From: Naematelia aurantialba
Lineage: Eukaryota > Basidiomycota > Tremellomycetes > Tremellales > Naemateliaceae
NCBI GenBank assembly: GCA_021527695.1
Contig: JAKFAO010000002.1
Location: 1,488,501-1,552,500, forward strand
Reading direction: 5' to 3'
Length of the DNA: 64,000 nt
A program made the translations under genes and the position numbers. Below, one piece after another: positions 33,510-46,707 of this stretch. Every line of letters begins with the position of its first letter. Position 1 is the first letter of the stretch. A model generated the notes under the pieces. It worked only from the letters and a program-made list of their open reading frames with translations. It was not told the DNA's origin and ran no database searches.

Positions 33510-35671
33510 TTGCATTCCCTTGTACTAAGTCTCCCACGGTTGCACCCTTTCTCCCCTCACTCTGGGTTCCCTTCGGCCAAAATCGTGATGCGACAAAGAG
33601 CTACCATAATCCACATGCGACTAAAGGCAGCATGTCCAGAGCTGTCTGCATGGACTCGCTCGGCACATGCATCGACCAGCACCACAGCGTCAGCCAGCGC
33701 CAGAGCAGCGTCGACGCAGCACTTCCACTTCGTCTCACACAGTCTACGCTGTCGAGCCTACGCGTGCCGAGGGCGCGTACACGTCCGAGCAGCGTCGACT
33801 GCGACTGCCTCGACGTCCGACACTCCTCCTTCATCACCGCAGCCGCAATCACAGGGCCCTTCCTCTGAAGGGCCGTCTGACCGAGCCGACTTTGTCGTCG
33901 AGGACAAAGCTTCCGACATCAACGCTGGCCTCGATCCTCACGACAACAAACACTCAGCATCCGTTCATGCTAGCCTCGATCCTAAGCTCAAACACTCCAA
34001 CGGTACCCCCCTAGGCGCCGATACCAACGCCGAGATCAGGAACTACGAGGCTCCATCACCCACCGACACTGATGTTGGGACCTCATTCTCACCCCAAGAG
34101 CCCGACGACCCCGAAAGCAAACACCGTCCACCACTAGGCAAATGGGACAATGCGTCTCTGAACCTGAAGGCGTTGTCGAAGGGGTCAGACAAGAGTGACA
34201 AGGGGTCTGACAAGGGTAACAAGGGGTCTGACAAAAGCGCAAACAAGGGGTGGCCAGACAGGTGGCCAGACAAGGCGGCACTAGACGCACTGCGGAACCA
34301 CACGTCGACCATCCTTGCTTCTCTCGATGCTCGAAGACAGCGGCTCGTCGAAGAGGGCGGACGGAGACTGTCGACGCTGAATGTCCGGATCAACGAGGCG
34401 ACGGGGTACAAGGAGGTGGAGCGGCTGAAGCGGGTGGTGCATGAGTGTGGTGCGTGTCTCGTCTGTGCTTTTTGTGGTGCACTGCACTGCCTCTGGTGGC
34501 ATCATCTCCTGCGCCCCATCCATGGTCGAAATGCTTTACAAAAAGTGCTCTCCTCCTTGCCTCATTTCTGAAGAGTAGAACGGAGAGGAGAGCAGAAACT
34601 TAGAGGATGGATTCTTCACTCTTCTGTGGGGTCTGTGCGGTCTGTCGTGTCGGACATCTCGCTTCACCATCACGCCCACGTCCACTGACGCCCGCAGAAC
34701 AAACACTCAGCGACCTGCGCCGGGCCGCGCGCCAGGCGAAAGCCGTATACGAGTCCGCGCACGTTGTGCGCTCCACGGCGCAGCGCGATGTCAACTCGCT
34801 GCTCGAGCGCAAGCACTCGTGGAGCGACGCTGACCTGTCGCGGTTCACGCAGCTCGTGCGCTCCGACCATGCGTCGACGCAGGCCGTCGCTGCGGCCGCT
34901 GCGGAGCTCGAGGAGACCGAGGCCGCCGTCGATCGCGCCTTCACCGACCTCACGCGCGCCATCCTCGAGCGGTACCACGAGGAGCAGGTGTGGAGCGACA
35001 AGATCCGCAGCGTGTCGACGTGGGCCGGCGTCGTCGGCCTCGCCGTCAACCTCGTCGTGTTCCTGGGCGCGATCGCGGTCGTCGAGCCCTGGAAGCGCAG
35101 GCGCCTCGTCGAGCGCCTCGAAGAGCGCATGGCAGGGATGATGAGCCGCGTCGAAAGTGGGATCACTACGCTCGCCGCCAACGTCGACCAGTCGCTCCAC
35201 CACACCCCCGCGCACGCAGCCGCCTCCCCGTCGATACTTCCATCCGCATCAGTCCTGCCCGCGCCCGCCTCGATACCCTCTCCAGCACCCGACACCACCG
35301 TCAGCCACGCAGACCAAGATCCACGCGGGCCAGACCTCGCAGCGCTACCAGATCCAAGTCTACGCGGGACCCTCGACAGCAATCTCAACCTCGACCTCGA
35401 CCTCGACCTCGTCCAGCCAGACCCCAACCCGACAACCTCGACGACATCGAGGCTGCAACCCCTGCGGACGCTACAAGCGAGAATGACGTCTCTCCCATTC
35501 GGACTCGACTTGGCAAAGCGGGTTCCGTGGGAAGACTGGGACACCTCGGGAACCTGGGGAACCTGGGGAGGCTGGGGAGGGCGCGGAGACGTGGTTGCGG
35601 CAGGCGCGTGTGGCCTCGTTTCTGGCATTGCGTTGACGGCTTCCTTTGTCGCGCTCTGGTCGAGGGGCTGA
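33510..35671 (+). CDS. SHE9: She9/Mdm33 mitochondrial inner-membrane protein
   Basis: Homologue of She9/Mdm33, an inner-membrane protein needed for normal mitochondrial shape. Two exons (33510-34449, 34698-35671) give 637 residues if the first ATG is used. The in-frame ATGs at 33588 and 33618 are also possible, and the latter opens an Ala/Ser/Arg-rich stretch like a mitochondrial presequence. A disordered linker with KGSDKSDKGSDK repeats (residues about 215-250) precedes the conserved region INEATGYKEVERLKRVVHE. After the intron the family core continues EQTLSDLRRAARQAKAVYES and ERKHSWSDADLSRFTQLVRSDH. Two coiled coils flank a membrane segment WAGVVGLAVNLVVFLGAIAVV, and a second hydrophobic segment (VVAAGACGLVSGIALTASFVAL) ends the protein. 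Start position is the main uncertainty. Confidence 0.88.
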
Positions 35672-36015
35672 TTGTGGATTAATTGAGGGGTTAAGTGAGC
35701 ATTGCGACAACGCGATGTATTGCGTGCATCAGTCTCCGTCCTAGCTGCTGCGCACGAGTCGGCTTGTGATTTGTCTCTGCCTCGTAACGACGTAGCAACG
35801 TAGCAATGTAGCAACCTATTGATACCTATTGACACATCACCTCATCGACGTATCACCATCCCTGCATCACAACATCTGGCGGCACAATCACACGAGCACC
35901 ATTCAAATGATACACCATACTAAGAGCGCGACTCAATGATGCATGATAATAAGAGCACGATTCGAACGATGCATATGATAAGCGACCCTGCGCCACGCCA
36001 ATCCTCGGCGTCGTC
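35672..36015. other. Convergent intergenic region, SHE9 / Derlin
   Basis: Includes CGTAGCAACGTAGCAATGTAGCAAC repeats (35788-35815) and two ATGATGCATATGATAAGAGC-like copies near 35905-35985. No gene recognised. Confidence 0.55.
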
Positions 36016-38054
36016 TCAGAGCGGACTCCCGCCCAGGCGCTGTCCACTTCCCCACCGATACCGCATCTCACTAGCGACGTCCCCCGTACTCCTACCGGTT
36101 GACGCGCCCGTCGTGCCGCCACTCGGAGCCAAGCGCGTTCCCCCCCATGCCGTCGCTGTGGCGGACGACCCCGTCCCAGAAGGACGGGGAAAGAGTCTGC
36201 GAAAGCGCGCTGGCGTGCGGAATGGATTGGGTCGGCGGAGGTGTGGGGGCGCATGCGTGGGCAGGTAGGTGCTGAAGTACCACCTGATGGTCAGCCTTGT
36301 TGACTAACCGTGCGTACCATGTATGTCCGGCTAGGACGCCGAGGACGCCGCCGAGCGCTTTGGCCGGTCCGCCAGTAAGCACGTCGAGCAGGATCAGTGC
36401 TGGGGGGTACACTGCAAAGAGTGAGTTGGCAGTGTCTCGGTTACAATGCTAGGGCGTCGGTAAGTACTCACCGCTCGTGGGGATCGTGATGAGTCCGAAT
36501 ATCGATACTTTGAGCGTGGGATTCGACCGACACCAGATGTACGTCTGGGCGTGGAGCATGGGGCGGAAGAGGAACGGGAGGCCGAACGGAACGTTGAGGC
36601 ACTAACGGCGTCAGCGGGTGACAGAGACAGTGCGAGTTAAGGGAGTCGATTTCAGTCGGGTCGACGGTGGGGCATGGATACGTCTCAGTATTGGTCGTGT
36701 AGGTATAGGCATATGTCATATGCCCTATAGGTCGCTAGGGGTACATACGTGGATGAAAACGCCGAGCATGAGGTGCAGCCAGGCATATTGGGCCGTATCG
36801 TTGAGACTGGGTGAGTCAGCCGTGCGATGCGTCAAGTCTGGTACAGCCCGACGGCGCTTACAAGACGTCTCGTTCTAGCGCCGACGAGTTGCGATAGATC
36901 AAGAAGAAATCGTAGACAAGGGGGAAGCCGCCGCCTGTGGTACATCAGCGGGTCCTCGGCTCTCGTCTGCCTCATCCCCTCGCCTTCCTGCTCCTGTCGC
37001 CTGCTTTCTCCCCTCGTCTTAGTGCATCCTGATCTGCCCCCGTCTGCCTCCCTCCCCTGCATTCCTCCCAGCTATTCTCTCGTCTCCTGGCTCGTCCCCC
37101 CGTATCTGGAACCGTCGAGCACTCACCTCCGTAGAAGAACGTCGTGATCGGTCGCCAGATCTATGCCAGTGAGCCACCCAGTCAAGCGAACCACCAAGGT
37201 GAAGAGCCCAAGGTGAAGAGCCCAAGATGAAGAGCCCGAGGTGAAGAGCCAGGGAGGAGATTGAGATGCAGCCTTCGTTGGCGGTGACAAGGTCGCACGG
37301 TCAGGTCGAAGGGTGGGGCTAGAGGGAGGTCGTACGGTAAGGTCAAAGGGTGAGGAGACGAGCCGCGACGTACCTCGTAGAACCGCCGCAATCTCCACCA
37401 GCTATACGCGACCTGAACTAGTCAGCACGAGCTGGCACGAAAGACAACTCATAGGTGGAGGCTGGAAAGTGGAAGATGGACGAAGGAAGACGCAAGGATG
37501 AAGGTGGATGGTGGAGGGTGGAAGGTGGGGTGGAAGTTATCGATTTACATGGGCTGGCGAGATGATCTGCAGTAAACATGGCCTGTGCTTCGTCAGCTAG
37601 CGATCCACATACGAAGGCAGGAGACGCAGGAATGGCCCAGCAACGAAGGAAGATTGGGACTCGGTAACCGAAGCGCAGATAGGTTTAAGATGTGCAAGAT
37701 GGGCCGAGCACGAGGCCGAGGAGACTGAGGTCGAGGAGACTGAGGCTAAGAGGGCAAAACTGGAGCTGAGGCCGAAGCTGAGAGGGAGGAGAGGGAGGAG
37801 AGGGAGGAGAGGGAGGAGAGGGAGGAGAGGGAGGAGAGGGAGGAGAGGGAGGAGAGAATAAGAGTAGTACGAGGACTAGATGGAGGACGAGGAGTGGAGG
37901 GAGGAGAGAAGTAGAGAGAAGACGAGGACGAGGAAGAGGAGAGGAAGAGGAAGAAGACGAGGAGTAATGCTAACCCGGTGACGACAGCCGTCCCAAGCAG
38001 GAGCACCCGCGTAACAGGCGGGATAGAAGTGATCAGCGTCGATATATCCGCCAT
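36016..38054 (-). CDS. Derlin (Der1/Dfm1-like ERAD membrane protein)
   Basis: Rhomboid-like pseudoprotease of the ER membrane used in ER-associated degradation. Nine exons (38054-37975, 37582-37549, 37412-37374, 37160-37127, 36934-36862, 36806-36749, 36601-36472, 36411-36318, 36283-36016) encode 269 residues. It opens MADISTLITSIPPVTRVLLLG and contains the Derlin WR motif IWRPITTFFYGGGGFPLVYDF, followed by several membrane helices (LHLMLGVFIHCLNVPFGLPFLF, VYPPALILLDVLTG, ALGGVLGVLAGHTWWYF). The tail ends RYRWGSGQRLGGSPL, where WGSGQRLG is an SHP box, a Cdc48-binding motif seen in Derlin-1 and Dfm1. That favours the Dfm1/Derlin-1 side. CDC48 is the next gene upstream of its start on the same strand. 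Intron 1 (392 nt) contains GGGAGGAGA repeats. Confidence 0.93.
37776..37857. repeat. 9-bp tandem repeat GGGAGGAGA inside Derlin intron 1
   Basis: Nine near-perfect copies of GGGAGGAGA, entirely inside the first intron (37974-37583). It is a purine-only tract on the plus strand. Confidence 0.9.
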
Positions 38055-41629
<3,575 letters not shown>

Positions 41630-42486
41630 GATGGCGATTACAAGTGGGCTTCAGTGGACGGCGGTTTAAGATTTATTCAATCAGTCGACTTGAGCGATGT
41701 TGTTGGTCAATCGCAGAGATTGAGGAGATTGACAAAGCGGAGAACTGGAGCAGACGTGGTGGACTATGCTCGAATGGTGGCCCCGTACGCGCAATCGTCG
41801 CGATGCTCCAAACTGGGGGATTATTTAGAGAATGAGAGTCAAGAGACATGACGTAGCATTTTCTGGTATCAAAGCCACGAGGCACGGGGTACGCCTCTAG
41901 TTCCGGGCCGGAGCCTGACAAGAAAGTGTTGGGTGCCCCGGAATTGCCTCTAGGGGTAGTTTGGGGGAAATTAGACCCTGAAGGACGCGGAGACCCTCTG
42001 GGGCCACAGCGGGGGAACAAGTGCAAGAGCGGGGCGTCGCGATTCCCCCCCCGGTTGTGTCATTTACCCGGAGAGGAAAGACAGAGGAAAGAAAGAAAGA
42101 GCCGGGCCCAGCTTGGGGGGGGCAGTGTCCCCCCCGGTTTGGTGGGATTTGGGAGGATTTCCCTCCCCCCCCCTCGCCCGTTGCCTCATTTCGCGAAGAA
42201 AGAAGAAGCCGAGCGCAAGCAGCAGGTAGGTCCTTTTCTCTCTCCCTAATCCTCCCTCACAAGACTCTCATCATCACTGCTCGACTGTTCTTGTCATCCC
42301 TTCATCTCATCACACCCAACCACGAAACACGCAGACCCCAACCGCGAGTCGGCAGCCCGCCCACAACGACACGTCCGAGTGAATCAACCATAAAACTCTC
42401 CCAGCACCTGCCGTGAGTTATCGCCCTCCCGTCACCTGACCCTTGCCACCGTATCAGTTCGTGCTGATCAAAGATACGCTGCACAG
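41630..42486. promoter_or_regulatory. Divergent promoter region, CDC48 / bHLH gene
   Basis: Interval of 0.86 kb between divergent starts. It has G/C homopolymer runs (42040-42060, 42115-42140, 42160-42180) and GAAAGAAAG tracts. A 5' leader intron for the bHLH gene is possible, because GTAGGT at 42224 and CAG at about 42484 would frame one, but I cannot prove it. Confidence 0.5.
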
Positions 42487-43651
42487 ATGACCACTATTCG
42501 TACGGAAGGGTTCCAAATCCCCGGGCAGCTCGCCTCTCAGCCCCAACCCCATCGTCCATCCTATACGCGACCCATCTCCGATGGGTCCCTCGCCGTCGGG
42601 ACTGACGTGCTACTGTCGATCCATCATCCATTCGGTTACATGCAGACCATGTACGAGGGATTCCAGTACAACGAGCATCCTGAACCGCCTATCGATGAGA
42701 CGCATTTCGACAGATCGTTCAAGCCCGACGAATCTCAGTTTGGTAAAGCACCCAAGGCCAAGTTTCGCAAAGGGTCCATGACCAATGAGATTCGACCCAC
42801 CGCCAGGCAACCGCTAAGGTCCCAATCCATGTCGGCCTCGCATCCGCGTTATGCAATGGGCAACTCACCACACTCGTGGGGCACGCCGTCCCTGATTTCT
42901 GGCAGTTTCGGGAGCTACCCGGAAGACGCGTTGATGGAGAGGTAGGCACTATGGGTAGACCTCACTGATGGCCCAGTCCTGTCACACCGGTTCTTCCGCT
43001 GGCGGACGACAATGCCAAGAAGCAGCGTCGACGCGAATGCCATAACCAGGTCGAGAAACGGCGTCGAGAGCATATCAATGCTAAGATTGATGAACTGTCG
43101 CGCCTTCTCCCTCCAAAGTATCTCCAGATGGAGGAAGCGGTGGACGACGAAGAGGAAGAAGATGCGGATAGTCCGAAGAAACGATCCAAGCGCTCGGGAT
43201 CGAGCAACAAGCAGAAGGATGCTGGGCAGTGCAAAGGTCGCATTTTGCAGCAGAGCGTGCACTACATCAAGTGAGTGCATCTTGTCAGACTGTTTCTGAT
43301 CTCAGCGACCTGGTGCAAGTCAACTCGATGCAGAGCGCTCGTCTTCGAGAGCTGGAGAGTCTGCTGGGCAATCCGGCGCCGGCACCGATGTGGCAATACG
43401 GATACGGCCACCCGTTGGAGGCGATGCGACCTAGCCCAGAGCCTGAATGGCCGCAGCAGCCTTTCCAGCAGCTGCGAAGATCGCCCTCGACCTGTGATTC
43501 CCAGCAATCCTCGCTGGAGGACGCAGGCCGCGGCCGTCAGCGTGAGAGGCGCGTGGGATCAGACGCGGAACTCCAGGCGTCGATGAGTGGCATGGATCTC
43601 GACGCGATGTTCGCTGGTAGACGCGAGGACGAGGGAACTATGCGCTGGTGA
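42487..43651 (+). CDS. bHLH transcription factor (E-box class B)
   Basis: Nuclear basic helix-loop-helix factor. Exons 42487-42941, 42977-43270 and 43306-43651 sum to 364 residues. The N-terminal half is disordered. The basic region KKQRRRECHNQVEKRRREHI contains His, Glu and Arg at the class B positions, so CACGTG is the predicted site. Helix 1 is NAKIDELSRLLPP. The loop is unusually long (about 40 residues) and acidic then basic: EEAVDDEEEEDADSPKKRSK. Helix 2 follows at CKGRILQQSVHYIKDLVQ, and a leucine/Met heptad tail (NSMQSARLRELESLLG) could extend it. The tail is Pro/Gln/Ser-rich. Which fungal bHLH subgroup this is (USF/Cbf1-like) cannot be settled by eye. The SLMAP-like gene follows 180 bases downstream. 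Confidence 0.9.
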
Positions 43652-43830
43652 TTTGTCATTTGTAACATTAAGTATAAACGAAGAGAGCGAGAGAGAATTC
43701 TATATGCGACAGTATCTGAAACTTGTCAGAGCGCACAACGGAAGCAATTTGGTGGATCGAGCAGTTGCATCTCTCCTCCCTTCTTGTATTTGCAGTGTCG
43801 AGCGTTTCCTATCAATATATAGCACCCGTC

Positions 43831-45924
43831 ATGTCTCTGTCAAACTCGTACACGAACGGTCACTCTGCGCCATGGGGCTCTCCTTTCCCGAGTCTACACC
43901 TGTGGCCACTACAAGAAACGTTCCGGATGAAAATGATTCATCTGCCCGAAGGACAGAGGGTGAGCAGTGTGTCGATAGTTCCCGCTGAACGCTATAGATC
44001 AAGATAGGTCGTCAGACAAACACCAAGACAGTCCCGAGCGAGAGGAACGCGTACTTTGATTCCAAGGTACTGTCGAGAACGCATGCCGAGATTTGGGAGC
44101 AGGACGGTCAGGTGAGGCATGGTCCTTCACCTCTTGCTTACTGGTAGATCTACATTCGTGATATCAAGTCCTCAAATGGTACCTTTGTGAACCATGAGCG
44201 CTTGTCCCCTGAGGGCGTTGAGAGTGACCCAGTACAGCTCAAGTCGGAAGATCTGGTGGTGAGTCCCGACGTGGAAACAGAAATGCGCATTTACCGGCCG
44301 ACTGGTTCGTTGGTGCTGATGTAGGAATCAGGAATTTGGGATAGACATTGTCTCGGATGATAACCGTACGATCGTGCATCATAAAGTTGCGGCCAAGGTG
44401 TACTGCGTGTTCAACGCGGAGGATGCGAGTATTAGCGCTCGGTGAGCGACGGCGTGGTTTGGTGTTCGAGCCAGGCTGATGCTTCGCCACAGTAAGATGG
44501 CCGTTCAGCAGAAAGCGGCCACTCAGGAAAGATGGCGTCCAGTCAATTCTGCTCAATTACCCGCTTTGGCGCCGGTGATGAGCAATGGAGGCAAGGCGAA
44601 TGGGGCGACCTTTGATCACGTCGTATACAGACTACAAACGGAACTGGCAAAGGGCAAAGCGACCGAGCAAGAGCTGCAAAATCTCGCGACGTCCATGACA
44701 GATATCCAGGACACTTTGGGTGGCGGTCTCGTGAGTTTCTAGGACCGACACCAGAGTTGACAGCAGGCTCCGTCTCAAAATGGTTCGGCGGTTGCGTTGA
44801 TTCCACCTCAATATCGTTCCGCTGAAGCGCAAGCTGCATTCACTGGTCCTCATGGCCAACAAGCTGCTGCCTTTATCTCTTTGCAGAACCAGCTGGCCGA
44901 GACACAAACGTCCCTCACCTCTCATCTAGACAAGATCCGGCACCTGGAGCATCAGATACAGGAGAACGAGATGTTGAAGCACGACGTTGCCTCACTCCGC
45001 GATGTGATCTACGAATCGCAGACCCGGGGACGTCAACTGATGCGCGACGACGACGACGACGACGACGACGATGCGAAGAGTGTCGCGACGCTCATGGACA
45101 ACGAGGACGCCGAGGAGCGCGTACGCGAACGCCGACGAGCTGAACGACCCAGCACGCCTGACTCTGCACTGGTTCGCGAGAATGCCGAGCTTCTCGCTCG
45201 CGTGCAGGCACTGACTACGGAGATCGACGAGGCGGTGCAAATGTCACGTACGCTGCAAGCCCAACATTCGGAAGCTATGACTGCCGTGCGACAGTTGTCT
45301 GACCGAGTCGGTGATCTCGAGAATGGCATTGCCAAGCGCGTTGCGCACGAGGTTGAGACGAGACTGGAGGGATGGCGGAGTAAGCTCGAAGATGGGTGGC
45401 GGCGGGAACGCGAGAGCTGGGATGCCGAGCGTGATAGACTGCGAAGCGTCGTACGCGAGTGGGAAGAAGCCAGTCGGCGCGCACACGAGGAGGAAGAAGA
45501 ACGACAACTGAACGAATCGCTCAGTGACGACGCTGGCGATGCGCCGCCCGTTCGACGGACGAAACGACGGCGCCGGCCGTCGCAGAAAGCACAACTCGCA
45601 GCTCGGGCACTACAAGCCGTGGCAGAGCCGGGCCTGGGCGTCCCGGTATCGGTCGCTGAAGGGACAGAGGCAGCTCCGCCACTCGGTGTCGCGAGGTTGC
45701 GGGCCGAGGGCAAGGCGGGGAAACTCGTCAAGGATCCTGCGGACAAGGAATCGTCGGATAGTGACAAGGATTCGGGGGATACGCTGCAGGAGGAGGATGG
45801 GGTGAAGCATTTGGGCAAAAGTCCGCCATCTAGAGCGAGTATACGGGTCCAGCCGATTCCAGTGTTCACCGTGGTTTTGGTAGCGGCGGTCGCCGGTGCG
45901 TTGTATTATCGTCACAAGGAGTAG
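43831..45924 (+). CDS. FHA-domain, coiled-coil, tail-anchored protein (SLMAP / Far9-Far10-like)
   Basis: Exons 43831-43959, 43998-44111, 44148-44258, 44332-44441, 44493-44730 and 44764-45924 sum to 620 residues. The FHA phosphothreonine-binding fold is at residues about 35-130, with IKIGRQTNTKT, VLSRTHAEIWEQ and IKSSNGTFVNHERL carrying the expected Arg, Ser-His and Asn residues. Long coiled coils cover about 190-480 (for example ENAELLARVQALTTEIDEA), interrupted by a run of nine Asp (MRDDDDDDDDD). A basic stretch (RTKRRRRPSQKA) and an acidic linker lead to a C-terminal membrane anchor VFTVVLVAAVAGALYYRHKE. This order matches SLMAP in animals and the Far/Pro45 proteins of the fungal STRIPAK complex at the ER/nuclear envelope. 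Confidence 0.9.
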
Positions 45925-46027
45925 CAACAGTCGTGTATGCATTCATCGAGGTAGTCACCTCGTCATTACAAGCAATCGCCCTCGACCCTCCCCCTCCCTC
46001 ACAGTCAGAGACGCTACTGCGCCCGCC

Positions 46028-46658
46028 ATGTCGCTCGACTATGTGCGGCAGATCGTGTCGGGAAACAAGGCGCGGTTTGTCGACCACGGCGTCGATCTCG
46101 ACTTGGTGTATGGTGAGTCGGGTTGCGAGTTGCGATGTGGGGCGATTGCATGTGCGAGTTGCGAGTACGATGCGTGGGGCGAGTGTGGTGCGAGTTCAGA
46201 GTACGATGTGGGGTGCGAGTGCTGTGTGTGGTGCGACCTGCCAGTGGAAGCGTGGTGGTCCCTGATGAAGTGAGCGGGACAAAGGAGAACGGGTCGCTGA
46301 GAGCGACTGGACGAGGGACGCACCCTCCTGCAACCTCCCGTAGTACTTGCTGACGATCAGTGACGGACCGGATCATCATGTACGTCGTGCGTCGTGCGCC
46401 GTGCTGCAGGATATCGATTGACCTCTTCAGAATGGGATACCCCGCCACGGGCTTCTCGGCGCTGTACAGGAATCGCAGGCGGGACGTCCTCAAGTTTATC
46501 AATTCCCAGCACGGAGACAAGTGGTGGATCTGGAACTTGTGCGTCGAAGAGACGCGACTCCCTCGATGCTCCTACCGCCTCACTGCCGCTCTCTGTCCTC
46601 CTGCCGCCTCTGCCTCTGCCTGTTGCCTGTTGCCTGTTGCCTGCTGCCTGTTGCCTGT

Positions 46659-46707
<49 letters not shown>

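Noticed and set aside
45033..45869. 278-codon minus-strand frame opposite the FHA gene
   Set aside because: Mirrors Asp/Glu/Arg codons of the coiled coil; plus-strand frame has a clear FHA domain and tail anchor.
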